DNA of 61,669 bases from an uncultured Prevotellaceae bacterium. GTDB taxonomy: Bacteria > Bacteroidota > Bacteroidia > Bacteroidales > Bacteroidaceae. This document shows positions 39,635 through 48,415 of this stretch, in pieces. The position numbers and the translations under genes were made by a program. Numbering within the stretch: the first letter of the stretch is position 1; every line of letters begins with the position of its first letter. The stretch is from the NCBI GenBank assembly GCA_900543815.1, contig UQST01000014.1, positions 1 through 61,669 of the forward strand. The letters are read 5' to 3'. The notes under the pieces are model-generated. The model saw nothing but the letters and a program-made list of their open reading frames with translations, did no database searches and had not been told where the DNA came from.

Positions 39635-40000
39635 TTAAAGAACCTCAGGTGCGAGAGAAACGACCTTCATGTTGACGGCACGCAACTCACGAGCCACAGG
39701 ACCGAAAATACGACTACCGCGCAGTTCGTCTGCATTGTTCAGGAGAACGCAGGCGTTATCATCAAAACGAATATAGGAGCCATCAGCACGACGGACTTCC
39801 TTCTTAGTACGTACAATCAGGGCCTTTGATACTGCACCTTTCTTAATATCACTTGATGGGATCACGTTCTTGATTGCAACGACAATCACGTCACCCACCG
39901 AAGCATAACGACGGCGAGTGCCACCGAGAACTCGGATGCACATGCACTCTTTAGCGCCGCTGTTGTCTGCTACGACCAATCTGGTTTCTGCCTGTATCAT
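39635..40000 (-). CDS. rplN: 50S ribosomal protein L14 (uL14)
   Basis: 121 residues. MIQAETRLVVADNSGAKECMCIRVLGG, YASVGDVIVVAIKNVIPSSDIKKG and GSRIFGPVARELR are nearly invariant family blocks. Two nt after rpsQ. Confidence 0.98.
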   Translation of the reverse strand: MIQAETRLVVADNSGAKECMCIRVLGGTRRRYASVGDVIVVAIKNVIPSSDIKKGAVSKALIVRTKKEVRRADGSYIRFDDNACVLLNNADELRGSRIFGPVARELRAVNMKVVSLAPEVL

Positions 40001-40002
40001 TT

Positions 40003-40260
40003 TTACTTAGCTCTTTCAACGATTTCTACTACTCTCCATCTCTTAGTCTTGCTCAGGGGGCGAGTCTCCATAATCAGAACAGTGTCACCCTTGTGGCAGT
40101 CGTTCTTCTCGTCATGAGCATGGTACTTCTTCGTCTTGGCAACGAACTTACCATAAATGGGGTGCTTCTCCTTGAACTTGGCAGCCACAACAATGGTCTT
40201 ATCCATCTTGTCGCTAACCACGACACCCGTTCTTGTCTTTCTTAAATTTCTAGCTTCCAT
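40003..40260 (-). CDS. rpsQ: 30S ribosomal protein S17 (uS17)
   Basis: 85 residues from MEARNLRKTRTGVVVSDKMDK, the usual family start; an ATG four codons earlier (40272) is open. HPIYGKFVAKTKKYHAHDE, GDTVLIMETRPLSKTKRWRVV follow. 14 nt after rpmC with this start. Confidence 0.96.
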   Translation of the reverse strand: MEARNLRKTRTGVVVSDKMDKTIVVAAKFKEKHPIYGKFVAKTKKYHAHDEKNDCHKGDTVLIMETRPLSKTKRWRVVEIVERAK

Positions 40261-40274
40261 GTGTAAGACCAATA

Positions 40275-40469
40275 TTATTTGTTAAGTTCTCTCTGGCGAA
40301 GCACTGTCATCAGACGTGCGATATTACGACGTGCAGCCCTGATCTGAGCATTGTTCTCAAGGGGAGAGACTGCGTGGTTCAACAACATCTGATTGTAGTT
40401 GGCCTTCTCGGTCTGGATGCGCTCTGCCAGTTCGGCAGTAGTCAACTCCTTAATTTCTGCTACCTTCAT
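40275..40469 (-). CDS. rpmC: 50S ribosomal protein L29 (uL29)
   Basis: 64 residues, two-helix protein near the exit tunnel: MKVAEIKELTTAELAERIQTEK, NAQIRAARRNIARLMTVLRQREL. Two nt after rplP. Confidence 0.97.
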   Translation of the reverse strand: MKVAEIKELTTAELAERIQTEKANYNQMLLNHAVSPLENNAQIRAARRNIARLMTVLRQRELNK

Positions 40470-40471
40470 AA

Positions 40472-40897
40472 TTATGCGTTTTTGTCGTAATCACGTCTTA
40501 CAATGAACTTCGTGGTCACAGGAAGCTTCTGTGCAGCCAGTCTCAGAGCCTCCTTGGCGATTTCGTAAGATACTCCCTCAATCTCGAAGATGATTCTTCC
40601 AGGTGTGATGGGGAACACATATCCCACGGGATCACCCTTACCCTTACCCATTCGCACGTCAGCGGGCTTCTTTGTGATGGGCTTGTCGGGGAAGATGCGA
40701 ATCCAGCTCTGTCCCTCACGCTGCATGTAACGTGTCATAGCCACACGTGCAGCCTCAATCTGGCGAGCGGTAATCCAGTGCGTATCCAGAGACTTGATAC
40801 CGAAGGATCCGAAAGCCAACTGGTTTCCGCGCATGGCGTTACCTTTGCAACGACCTTTTTGCGGTCTTCTATATTTGGTTCTCTTTGGTTGTAACAT
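40472..40897 (-). CDS. rplP: 50S ribosomal protein L16 (uL16)
   Basis: 141 residues. MLQPKRTKYRRPQKGR, LAFGSFGIKSLDTHWITARQIEAARVA, and IRIFPDKPITKKPADVRMGKGKG are typical. Contacts the A-site tRNA region. 14 nt after rpsC. Confidence 0.98.
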   Translation of the reverse strand: MLQPKRTKYRRPQKGRCKGNAMRGNQLAFGSFGIKSLDTHWITARQIEAARVAMTRYMQREGQSWIRIFPDKPITKKPADVRMGKGKGDPVGYVFPITPGRIIFEIEGVSYEIAKEALRLAAQKLPVTTKFIVRRDYDKNA

Positions 40898-40911
40898 AAT
40901 AATCTGTGTTA

Positions 40912-41640
40912 TTAGCGGTTATTGTTTCTCTTACGACGGAAGTTCTTGCCGCCGTTGTTGCCATAATTGCGTCCGCTCTCCTTCTGCTGTGCGAAGTTGG
41001 GAGCAAGATCCTTCTTGCCATAAACCTCACCACGGCAAATCCACACCTTAATACCGAGCAGACCAACCTTTGTCAGAGCCTCAGCCTGGCAGTAGTCGAT
41101 GTCAGCGCGCAGTGTGTGCAGGGGAGTACGACCCTCCTTGAACATTTCAGAGCGAGCAATCTCAGCGCCGTTCAGACGACCGCTGATGAGCACCTTGATA
41201 CCCTCAGCGCCAGCCCTCATTGTGTTAGCCACAGCCATCTTGATGACACGGCGATAGGCAATCTTACCCTCCACCTGGCGAGCGATGTTGTTGGCAACGA
41301 TCACAGCGTCGAGCTCAGGCTTCTTCACCTCGTAGATATTGATCTGAACATCCTTGTCTGTGAGCTTCTTGAGCTCCTCCTTCAGGTTGTCCACCTTTTC
41401 GCCACCCTTACCGATGATAAGACCCGGACGAGCAGTGCAAACAGTGATAGTCACCATTCTCAGGGTACGCTCGATAACAATTCTTGAGATGCTGGCATCA
41501 CCAAGACGAGCGTTCAAGTACTTGCGGATCTTGCTATCCTCGAGGATTGTGTCTCCGAAGTTCTTGCCACCATACCAATTGGAGTCCCAACCGCGAACGA
41601 TGCCCAGACGGTTACTTATAGGATTTACTTTCTGTCCCAT
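40912..41640 (-). CDS. rpsC: 30S ribosomal protein S3 (uS3)
   Basis: 242 residues. MGQKVNPISNRLGIVRGWDSNWYG, a KH domain with PGLIIGKGGEKVDNLKEEL, and the C-terminal ALTKVGLLGIKVWICRGEVYGK. The basic Asn/Arg tail (KNFRRKRNNNR) is specific to this lineage. Helps unwind mRNA at the entry site. Confidence 0.98.
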   Translation of the reverse strand: MGQKVNPISNRLGIVRGWDSNWYGGKNFGDTILEDSKIRKYLNARLGDASISRIVIERTLRMVTITVCTARPGLIIGKGGEKVDNLKEELKKLTDKDVQINIYEVKKPELDAVIVANNIARQVEGKIAYRRVIKMAVANTMRAGAEGIKVLISGRLNGAEIARSEMFKEGRTPLHTLRADIDYCQAEALTKVGLLGIKVWICRGEVYGKKDLAPNFAQQKESGRNYGNNGGKNFRRKRNNNR

Positions 41641-41652
41641 ACTCTTCTAATC

Positions 41653-42048
41653 TTAATCTTTCTTAGTGTCGACGAACAAAGTCACGTGATTTGAACGCTT
41701 GCGGATTCTATAACCGCGACCCTGGGGAGCGGGTCTCATACGCTTGAGTGTTGTACCCTCATCCACAAAAATCTTTGTGATGAAGAGCTCACCATTCTCA
41801 GCCTTGCGCTCATGCTTCTGCTCCCAGTTTGCAATGGCAGAGCGGAGGAGTTTCTCCACGTCAGCGCTTGCAGCCTTGACACAGAACTTCAGAGTTGCAA
41901 GTGCCCTGTTCACCTCCATACCGCGAACCAAGTCAACCACATATCTCATCTTGCGGGGAGAAGAAGGCACATTGCACAACTTGGCAAAACTAACGGCCTT
42001 GCGTGCTTCCTTTCTACTGTCGGCAGCTAATCTTTTTCTCTTTCCCAT
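41653..42048 (-). CDS. rplV: 50S ribosomal protein L22 (uL22)
   Basis: 131 residues. Lines the exit tunnel. Seen: CNVPSSPRKMRYVVDLVRGMEVNRAL and the hairpin and C-terminus GTTLKRMRPAPQGRGYRIRKRSNHVTLFV. 36 nt after rpsS. Confidence 0.98.
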   Translation of the reverse strand: MGKRKRLAADSRKEARKAVSFAKLCNVPSSPRKMRYVVDLVRGMEVNRALATLKFCVKAASADVEKLLRSAIANWEQKHERKAENGELFITKIFVDEGTTLKRMRPAPQGRGYRIRKRSNHVTLFVDTKKD

Positions 42049-42084
42049 TATATTATTACTCTTATTTTAACGATTGACACCTGC

Positions 42085-42354
42085 TTACTTCTTCTTGTTA
42101 CCAGCGTGACCACCGAACTTGCGTGTGGGAGCGAACTCACCCAGCTTGTGTCCAACCATGTTCTCGGTAACGTAAACAGGAATAAACTTATTTCCGTTAT
42201 GAACGGCCACCGTATGTCCCACGAAATCGGGTGAGATCATAGATGCACGAGACCAAGTCTTCACGACGTTCTTCTTGCCACTCTCATTCATGGCCAGAAT
42301 TCTCTTCTCGAGCTTAACCTCAATATACGGACCTTTCTTCAATGAACGACTCAT
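42085..42354 (-). CDS. rpsS: 30S ribosomal protein S19 (uS19)
   Basis: 89 residues. MSRSLKKGPYIEVKLEKR, TWSRASMISPDFVGHTVAVHNG, and HKLGEFAPTRKFGGHAG are invariant family blocks. 23 nt after rplB. Confidence 0.98.
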   Translation of the reverse strand: MSRSLKKGPYIEVKLEKRILAMNESGKKNVVKTWSRASMISPDFVGHTVAVHNGNKFIPVYVTENMVGHKLGEFAPTRKFGGHAGNKKK

Positions 42355-42377
42355 ACTTACTCTAGCTTACTTTAAGG

Positions 42378-43202
42378 TTACTTATTGCATCTTTCGATAA
42401 TATACTTGTTGGACTGCTTCTTAGGAGCACGAGTCTTGAGGCCCTTAGCGTAAAGACCCTTACGTGAACGGGGATGTCCACCAGACTGACGTCCTTCACC
42501 ACCGCCCATGGGATGGTCATGGGGATTCATGACAACACCACGGTTGTGTGGACGACGACCCAACCAGCGAGAGCGTCCAGCCTTACCAGAGCTCTCCAGA
42601 GCGTGGTCTGAGTTGCCTACGCTACCCACAGTAGCCTTGCAGGCACTGAGGATCTGACGTGTCTCGCCAGAAGGCAACTTAATCACGCAGTAACGACCCT
42701 CACGGGAAGTGAGCTGAGCAAAGTTACCAGCGGAACGAACAAGGAGAGCGCCCTGTCCAGGACGGAGCTCGATGTTGTGGATTACTGTACCCACGGGAAT
42801 GTTCTGCAGGGGCAGAGCATTACCCACCTCGGGAGCAGCTTCAGCACCACTCATCACAGTGGCACCCACCTTCAATCCGTTGGGAGCAATAATATAACGT
42901 TTTTCACCATCTGCGTAGTACAACAGAGCGATACGAGCCGAACGGTTCGGATCATACTCGATTGTCTTTACCACAGCAGGCACACCATCCTTCTCACGTC
43001 GGAAATCCACAAGACGGAACTTCCGCTTGTGGCCTCCACCGATATAGCGCACGGTCATCTTACCTGTGTGGTTACGACCACCTGAAGAGCGCTTACCGTA
43101 AACGAGAGACTTCTCAGGTACCGATGCAGTAATCTCTTCGAAGGTACCTATAATTTTGTGTCTTTGGCCCGGAGTTGTGGGCTTAAATTTACGTACTGCC
43201 AT
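42378..43202 (-). CDS. rplB: 50S ribosomal protein L2 (uL2)
   Basis: 274 residues; needed for subunit association and peptidyl transfer. MAVRKFKPTTPGQRHKI, RRIEYDPNR-like KTIEYDPNRSARIALLYYADGEKRYI, and the catalytic-loop region NPHDHPMGGGEGRQSGGHPRS with the conserved His. Six nt after rplW. Confidence 0.98.
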   Translation of the reverse strand: MAVRKFKPTTPGQRHKIIGTFEEITASVPEKSLVYGKRSSGGRNHTGKMTVRYIGGGHKRKFRLVDFRREKDGVPAVVKTIEYDPNRSARIALLYYADGEKRYIIAPNGLKVGATVMSGAEAAPEVGNALPLQNIPVGTVIHNIELRPGQGALLVRSAGNFAQLTSREGRYCVIKLPSGETRQILSACKATVGSVGNSDHALESSGKAGRSRWLGRRPHNRGVVMNPHDHPMGGGEGRQSGGHPRSRKGLYAKGLKTRAPKKQSNKYIIERCNK

Positions 43203-43208
43203 CTTTTA

Positions 43209-43499
43209 TTAAATGTTGCTATAGAAATCGATAGTATCGCCTTCCTTGAGGGTCACGATGGCCTTCTTGAAAGCGTTTGTGCGGCCCTTGAGCAGGCCAG
43301 AGCGCGTATAGCGGCTCTTGTTCTTGCCAGCGTAAACACAGGTGTTCACGTCAGTGACAGTCACATTGTAGAGAGCCTCCACTTCCTTCTTGATCTCAAC
43401 CTTGTTGGCATCAGGACGCACAATGAAGCCGAACTTGTTCTGCTTCTCTGTGATAGCGGTCATCTTCTCGGTGACCAGCGGCTTAATGATATATCCCAT
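43209..43499 (-). CDS. rplW: 50S ribosomal protein L23 (uL23)
   Basis: 96 residues; docking site for trigger factor and SRP. MGYIIKPLVTEKMTAITEKQN, FIVRPDANKVEIKKEVEALYNV. 18 nt after rplD. Confidence 0.97.
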   Translation of the reverse strand: MGYIIKPLVTEKMTAITEKQNKFGFIVRPDANKVEIKKEVEALYNVTVTDVNTCVYAGKNKSRYTRSGLLKGRTNAFKKAIVTLKEGDTIDFYSNI

Positions 43500-43517
43500 A
43501 TTAGTTGTTTCGACTCT

Positions 43518-44147
43518 TTATTTGTTCAAGTTACCGTCAACCACACTGAGCGCACCCTCTGCCATAACCAGCACATCAGCATTGAGCACCTTGTAGGTGT
43601 TCAGCGCTGCTGCGGGTATAACATTGATACGTTCTATGTTACGAGCAGACAAATTTACGAACTTATTGTTACATGGCATAACGAAGAGCACCTTCTTGCC
43701 TGCAACTTTAAGATTATTTAAGACTTCAACCATAGATTTTGTCTTCGGAGCCTCAAAAGTGAAGTCCTCAACCACCATAATGGCATTCTCCTGCGCCTTG
43801 TAAGAAAGAGCAGACTTACGTGCCAATACGCGAACCTTTTTGTTCAGCTTGAAGCCATAGTCTCTGGGCTGGGGACCAAACACACGTCCACCACCTACCA
43901 ACACGGGCGAATTGATATCACCACGACGTGCACCGCCGCCGCCCTTCTGACGACCCAGCTTGCGTGTGGAACCACTTACCTCGCTTCTCTCCTTTGACTT
44001 GGCTGTTCCCTGACGCTGGTTAGCCAGCAGCAGTTTCACATCCAGGTAGATAGCGTGGTCATTGGGGGTAATGCCATACACGGCATCGTTCAGAGAGACC
44101 TTACGACCAGTCTCCTGACCCTGAATATTCAGTACACTAACTTCCAT
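43518..44147 (-). CDS. rplD: 50S ribosomal protein L4 (uL4)
   Basis: 209 residues. The tunnel loop contains SGSTRKLGRQKGGGGARRGD; ARKSALSYKAQENAIMVVEDF follows. The ATG shares one base with the rplC stop (TAATG). In E. coli L4 also represses the S10 operon through its leader; whether this holds here is not known (see the leader at 45128). Confidence 0.98.
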   Translation of the reverse strand: MEVSVLNIQGQETGRKVSLNDAVYGITPNDHAIYLDVKLLLANQRQGTAKSKERSEVSGSTRKLGRQKGGGGARRGDINSPVLVGGGRVFGPQPRDYGFKLNKKVRVLARKSALSYKAQENAIMVVEDFTFEAPKTKSMVEVLNNLKVAGKKVLFVMPCNNKFVNLSARNIERINVIPAAALNTYKVLNADVLVMAEGALSVVDGNLNK

Positions 44148-44764
44148 TACTTGATAACGCTTACGATTGAACCTTTGTAACCGGGAACACTACCCTTGAT
44201 GAGAAGGAGGTTGTGCTCGGGGATTACCTTTAAAACTTGCAGATTGTGTGTGGTGACACGGTCGCAACCCATCTGTCCACCCATACGCATACCCTTGAAC
44301 ACCTTTGCGGGGTAAGAGCAGGCACCGATAGAACCTGGCTTACGCAGACGGTCATCCTGGCCATGAGTGCTCTGGCCTACACCGCCGAAGCCATGACGCT
44401 TCACAACTCCCTGGAAGCCGTGGCCCTTGGAAGTAGCAATAACATCTACGTACGAAGTGTTTTCAAAGAGCTCCACTGTAACAGTGTCGCCCAGATTCAA
44501 CTCCTCTGTAAAACCTGTGAACTCGGCCAAGTGTCTCTTGGGTGCCACACCAGCCTTAGCGAAGTGACCCTTCATAGGAGCAGTAACATTCTTCTCCTTA
44601 GCGTCAGCGAAACCGAGCTGAACGGCGCTATAGCCATCCTTCTCTACGCTCTTCACCTGAGTGACAACACAAGGACCCAATTCGATAACAGTGCATGGTA
44701 TATTCTTACCCTCGGCACTGAAAACGGAAGTCATTCCGATTTTCTTTCCTAATAATCCTGGCAT
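44147..44764 (-). CDS. rplC: 50S ribosomal protein L3 (uL3)
   Basis: 205 residues. MPGLLGKKIGMTSVFSAEGK, GHGFQGVVKRHGFGGVGQSTHGQ and PGSIGACSYPAKVFKGMRM-type core loop near the peptidyl-transferase centre. 31 nt after rpsJ. Confidence 0.98.
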   Translation of the reverse strand: MPGLLGKKIGMTSVFSAEGKNIPCTVIELGPCVVTQVKSVEKDGYSAVQLGFADAKEKNVTAPMKGHFAKAGVAPKRHLAEFTGFTEELNLGDTVTVELFENTSYVDVIATSKGHGFQGVVKRHGFGGVGQSTHGQDDRLRKPGSIGACSYPAKVFKGMRMGGQMGCDRVTTHNLQVLKVIPEHNLLLIKGSVPGYKGSIVSVIK

Positions 44765-44795
44765 TTCTCTTAATATTATTTATATCACTTGAATA

Positions 44796-45101
44796 TTACA
44801 CCTTGATCTCTACCTCTACGCCGCTGGGGAGCTCCAACTTCATCAGTGCATCCACAGTCTTCTCTGTTGAGCTGTAGATATCGATGAGACGCTTGTAAGA
44901 GTTCAACTCAAACTGCTCACGGCTCTTCTTGTTTACGAAGGTAGAACGGTTCACTGTGAAGATTCTCTTGCGTGTGGGCAAGGGTATAGGACCGCTCACG
45001 ATAGCACCGGTCACCTTCACCGTCTTCACGATTTTCTCTGCAGACTTATCCACCAGGTTGTGGTCATAAGACTTCAGCTTGATTCTAATTTTCTGACTCA
45101 T
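44796..45101 (-). CDS. rpsJ: 30S ribosomal protein S10 (uS10, NusE)
   Basis: 101 residues. MSQKIRIKLKSYDHNLVDKS, GPIPLPTRKRIFTVNRSTFVNK and the C-terminal LPSGVEVEIKV. Also an antitermination factor (NusE) in other bacteria. Preceded by a 94-nt spacer with a strong hairpin; no tuf gene between fusA and rpsJ. Confidence 0.98.
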   Translation of the reverse strand: MSQKIRIKLKSYDHNLVDKSAEKIVKTVKVTGAIVSGPIPLPTRKRIFTVNRSTFVNKKSREQFELNSYKRLIDIYSSTEKTVDALMKLELPSGVEVEIKV

Positions 45102-45127
45102 TTTATTGTTTATAGTTATTATTGTAT

Positions 45128-45180
45128 GCGAGGGAAGGAAATCTATAAAGAGTCATACGCTTACCGACTCCTCCCCTCGC
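45128..45180 (-). promoter_or_regulatory. hairpin leader between fusA and rpsJ
   Basis: In the minus-strand RNA, GCGAGGGGAGGAG pairs with the complementary 3' arm over 13 bp including two G-U wobbles that would be mismatches on the other strand; an inner GAGUC/GACUC stem is nested inside. No U-run follows, so it is not a simple terminator. Position matches an S10-operon leader. Confidence 0.6.
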
Positions 45181-45195
45181 TTTACTCATTATATA

Positions 45196-47313
45196 TTATA
45201 CCAAGTCTGTGCGACCCTTGATCTCCTCGAGTACGCTCTTAGCGATGCTTGCGCTTACAGGAGCATGGTGGTCATAGGTCATAGAACTTGTTGCACGACC
45301 AGATGTGATAGTACGCAGTGCCGTCACATAGCCGAACATCTCTGCCAGGGGAACCATAGCCTTCACCAGACGGGCACCTGTACGAGTGGTATCCATACCC
45401 TCTACCTGGCCACGACGCTTGTTCAGGTCACCGATCACATCACCCATGTTCTCCTCAGGAGTAACAACCTCAAGGCGCATGATGGGCTCCATCAGCACGG
45501 GCTTAGCCTTAGCGCAGCAAGCCTTGTAAGCCATCTGAGCAGCCAGTTCGAATGACAGCTGGTCAGAATCCACAGGGTGGAAGCTACCATCCAGCAGCTC
45601 TACCTTCAGGCTGTCCATGGGGAAGCCACCGAGGATACCATTCTTCATGGCGTTCTCGAAGCCCTTCTGTACAGAGGGGATGAACTCCTTAGGAATGTTA
45701 CCGCCAGTCACCTTGTTCACGAACTGCAGACCGCCCTCCTTGTAGTCCTCGTCAACGGGACCAAGGTTAACGATGATGTCAGCGAACTTACCGCGACCAC
45801 CAGACTGCTTCTTATATACCTCGCGGTGGTTAACAGTTGCAGTCACAGCCTCCTTGTAGTTCACCTGAGGTTTACCCTGGTTGCACTCCACCTTGAACTC
45901 GCGCTTCAGACGGTCGATGATGATATCCAGGTGAAGCTCACCCATACCGGAAATCACAGTCTGACCGCTCTGCTCGTCTGTACGAACGGTGAAGGTGGGA
46001 TCCTCCTCAGCCAGCTTGGCCAGGCCGTTGCTCAGCTTATCCAGATCCTTCTGAGTCTTGGGCTCAACTGCGATACCGATAACGGGATCGGGGAAGTCCA
46101 TTGACTCCAGCACGATGGGTGCATCCTCGTCACACAGTGTATCACCAGTGTGAATATCCTTGAAGCCTACACCTGCACCGATATCACCTGCACTGATAAC
46201 GTCAACAGGATTCTGGTGGTTAGAGTGCATCTGGAACAGACGGCTCACGCGCTCCTTCTTGCCAGAGCGAACATTGAAGATGTAAGAACCAGACTCAATC
46301 TTACCGGAATACACACGGAAGAAGGTCAGACGGCCCATGTATGGGTCTGTGGCAATCTTAAACACCAGAGCAGCTGTCTTCTCGTCCTCGCTGGGCTTAC
46401 GGTCTTCCTCCTCACCGGTCTCGGGGTTAGTACCCACGATATTGGGAGTATCCAGGGGTGAGGGCAGGAACATGCACACATAGTCGAGCAGAGTCTGCAC
46501 ACCCTTGTTCTTGAATGAAGAGCCACAAGTCATAGGAACGATATCCAGAGCCAGAGTACCCTTACGGATAGCAGCTATTATCTCCTCTTCGGTGATTGAA
46601 TCGGGATCCTCGAAGTACTTCTCCATGAGGCTCTCGTCCTGCTCTGCTGCCTGCTCCACGAGCTTGGCACGCCACTCGTTGCTCTCGTCAACGAGATCAG
46701 CAGGAATATCATCCACCTCATATTCAGCACCCATTGTCTCGTCGTGCCACAGGATAGCCTTCATACGCAGCAGGTCAACGATACCCTTGAAGCTCTCCTC
46801 TGCGCCGATGGGCACAGCCAGAACCACAGGGTTAGCACCCAGAACGTCCTTCATCTGGCGAACAACCTCGAAGAAGTCAGCACCAGAACGGTCCATCTTG
46901 TTCACATAGCCGATACGAGGTACGTTGTACTTGTCAGCCTGACGCCATACAGTCTCTGACTGAGGCTCCACGCCACCTACTGCACAGTAAGTAGCCACAG
47001 CGCCGTCGAGTACACGCAGTGAACGCTCCACCTCAGCGGTGAAATCGACGTGTCCCGGAGTGTCGATCAAGTTGAACTTGTACTTTTCACCTTTGTAATT
47101 CCAGTAGGCAGTAGTAGCAGCAGATGTGATGGTGATACCACGCTCCTGCTCCTGCTCCATCCAGTCCATGGTGGCTGCGCCCTCATGCACCTCTCCGATC
47201 TTATGGGTCTTTCCTGTGTAGAAAAGGATACGCTCCGACGTAGTTGTCTTACCGGCGTCAATGTGCGCCATAATGCCGAAGTTACGTGTCAAATGAAGAT
47301 CTTGCTTTGCCAT
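45196..47313 (-). CDS. fusA: elongation factor G
   Basis: 705 residues; translocation GTPase. G1 AHIDAGKTTTSERIL, G2 region ERGITITSAATTAYW, G3 DTPGHVDFTAEVERSLRVLDGAV, G4 NKMDRSGADF. Domains II-V follow with GELHLDIIIDRLKREF and the C-terminal RRGQVEGMD. It lies 19 nt after rpsG and 94 nt before rpsJ. Confidence 0.98.
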   Translation of the reverse strand: MAKQDLHLTRNFGIMAHIDAGKTTTSERILFYTGKTHKIGEVHEGAATMDWMEQEQERGITITSAATTAYWNYKGEKYKFNLIDTPGHVDFTAEVERSLRVLDGAVATYCAVGGVEPQSETVWRQADKYNVPRIGYVNKMDRSGADFFEVVRQMKDVLGANPVVLAVPIGAEESFKGIVDLLRMKAILWHDETMGAEYEVDDIPADLVDESNEWRAKLVEQAAEQDESLMEKYFEDPDSITEEEIIAAIRKGTLALDIVPMTCGSSFKNKGVQTLLDYVCMFLPSPLDTPNIVGTNPETGEEEDRKPSEDEKTAALVFKIATDPYMGRLTFFRVYSGKIESGSYIFNVRSGKKERVSRLFQMHSNHQNPVDVISAGDIGAGVGFKDIHTGDTLCDEDAPIVLESMDFPDPVIGIAVEPKTQKDLDKLSNGLAKLAEEDPTFTVRTDEQSGQTVISGMGELHLDIIIDRLKREFKVECNQGKPQVNYKEAVTATVNHREVYKKQSGGRGKFADIIVNLGPVDEDYKEGGLQFVNKVTGGNIPKEFIPSVQKGFENAMKNGILGGFPMDSLKVELLDGSFHPVDSDQLSFELAAQMAYKACCAKAKPVLMEPIMRLEVVTPEENMGDVIGDLNKRRGQVEGMDTTRTGARLVKAMVPLAEMFGYVTALRTITSGRATSSMTYDHHAPVSASIAKSVLEEIKGRTDLV

Positions 47314-47332
47314 TGTATGAACTTATATGAGA

Positions 47333-47809
47333 TTAGAAACGGAAGTGTGCGAACGCACGGTTAGCCTCGGCCATACGGTGCATATCCTCTTTGCGCTTGA
47401 ATGCACCACCCTGCTCATTGTATGCGTCCATGATCTCAGCGGCCAGCTTGTCGGCCATAGTCTTACCACCACGCTTACGTGCGAACGCAATCATGTTCTT
47501 CATGGAAACGCTCTCCTTACGGTCGGGGCGGATTTCTGTGGGCACCTGGAAGGTAGCACCACCGATACGACGGCTCTTCACCTCCACCTGGGGAGTAATC
47601 TTGTCGAGAGCCTCTTTCCAGATTGTCAGAGAGTCCTTCTCCTCGCTGGCCATCTTGTTCTTTACAATCTCGAGAGCACCATAGAAAATCTCATAAGAGA
47701 TGCTCTTCTTACCATCATACATCAGATGGTTAACGAACTTGGATACCTTCACGTCACCGAAAACGGGATCGGGAAGCACCACACGCTTCTTTGGTTTTGC
47801 TTTACGCAT
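47333..47809 (-). CDS. rpsG: 30S ribosomal protein S7 (uS7)
   Basis: 158 residues from MRKAKPKKRVVLPDPVFGD. The open frame extends 19 codons further, but that part has no family match. FVNHLMYDGKKSISYEIFYGAL, PQVEVKSRRIGGATFQVPTEI are typical. 132 nt after rpsL, a gap containing a possible -7 box. Confidence 0.97.
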   Translation of the reverse strand: MRKAKPKKRVVLPDPVFGDVKVSKFVNHLMYDGKKSISYEIFYGALEIVKNKMASEEKDSLTIWKEALDKITPQVEVKSRRIGGATFQVPTEIRPDRKESVSMKNMIAFARKRGGKTMADKLAAEIMDAYNEQGGAFKRKEDMHRMAEANRAFAHFRF

Positions 47810-47902
47810 TTCTTGGTTTGTTTTTGTGTTCAGGGCTGCATTCTCGCGTTCTTCAACTCTCCACACCAGGAGGTTTACTCAACCTTCGTTTACAACCAAA
47901 AA

Positions 47903-47910
47903 CAAAGTTA
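47903..47910 (-). promoter_or_regulatory. possible -7 box between rpsL and rpsG
   Basis: Minus-strand TAACTTTG matches TAnnTTTG, about 93 nt before the rpsG ATG. No -33 match; may be chance. Confidence 0.3.
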
Positions 47911-47941
47911 AAAGTTTTGTTTGTTGCGCTCTTAGGGCCAA

Positions 47942-48325
47942 TTACTTCTTGGCTGCCTTAGGACGCTTTGCACCGTACTTACTACGACGCTGTGTTCTGT
48001 TGGCCACACCAGCTGTATCCAGTGTACCACGAACGATGTGATAGCGCACACCGGGAAGGTCCTTCACACGACCGCCGCGCACCAGCACAATGCTGTGCTC
48101 CTGCAGGTTGTGTCCCTCTCCGGGAATGTAGCTGTTGACCTCCTTAGAGTTAGTCAGACGCACACGAGCGACTTTTCTCATCGCTGAGTTAGGCTTCTTA
48201 GGTGTAGTGGTATAGACACGAACGCACACACCACGACGCTGAGGGCAGTTGTCCAAAGCGGGGCTCTTGCTCTTGTCTTCCAATACAGTACGGCCTTTTC
48301 TTACCAATTGCTGAATTGTAGGCAT
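47942..48325 (-). CDS. rpsL: 30S ribosomal protein S12 (uS12)
   Basis: 127 residues; decoding-centre protein. MPTIQQLVRKGR, TTTPKKPNSAMRKVARVRLTN and GRVKDLPGVRYHIVRG. Both lysines at which streptomycin-resistance changes usually occur (in PKKPNS and VKDLPG) are wild type. First gene of the 33-gene minus-strand cluster. Confidence 0.98.
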   Translation of the reverse strand: MPTIQQLVRKGRTVLEDKSKSPALDNCPQRRGVCVRVYTTTPKKPNSAMRKVARVRLTNSKEVNSYIPGEGHNLQEHSIVLVRGGRVKDLPGVRYHIVRGTLDTAGVANRTQRRSKYGAKRPKAAKK

Positions 48326-48377
48326 TTTGTTTTGTTTTATTTATTATTGTATATTATTATATGTCTTGAGTTGCTCA

Positions 48378-48402
48378 CGAACGGGTATAATATGCCCATT
48401 CG
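48378..48402 (-). promoter_or_regulatory. 5'-terminal hairpin of the rpsL transcript
   Basis: In minus-strand RNA CGAAUGGG pairs with CCCGUUCG (8 bp with one U-G wobble), 9-nt loop. It begins about 6 nt from the -7 box, that is at the expected transcription start, 53 nt upstream of the rpsL ATG. Confidence 0.55.
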
Positions 48403-48407
48403 GGGTG

Positions 48408-48415
48408 CAAAGGTA
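48408..48415 (-). promoter_or_regulatory. -7 box of the rpsL ribosomal operon
   Basis: Minus-strand TACCTTTG (48415-48408) matches TAnnTTTG. No canonical -33 TTTG at 19-21 bp. The likely main promoter of the rpsL-led cluster. Confidence 0.6.
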
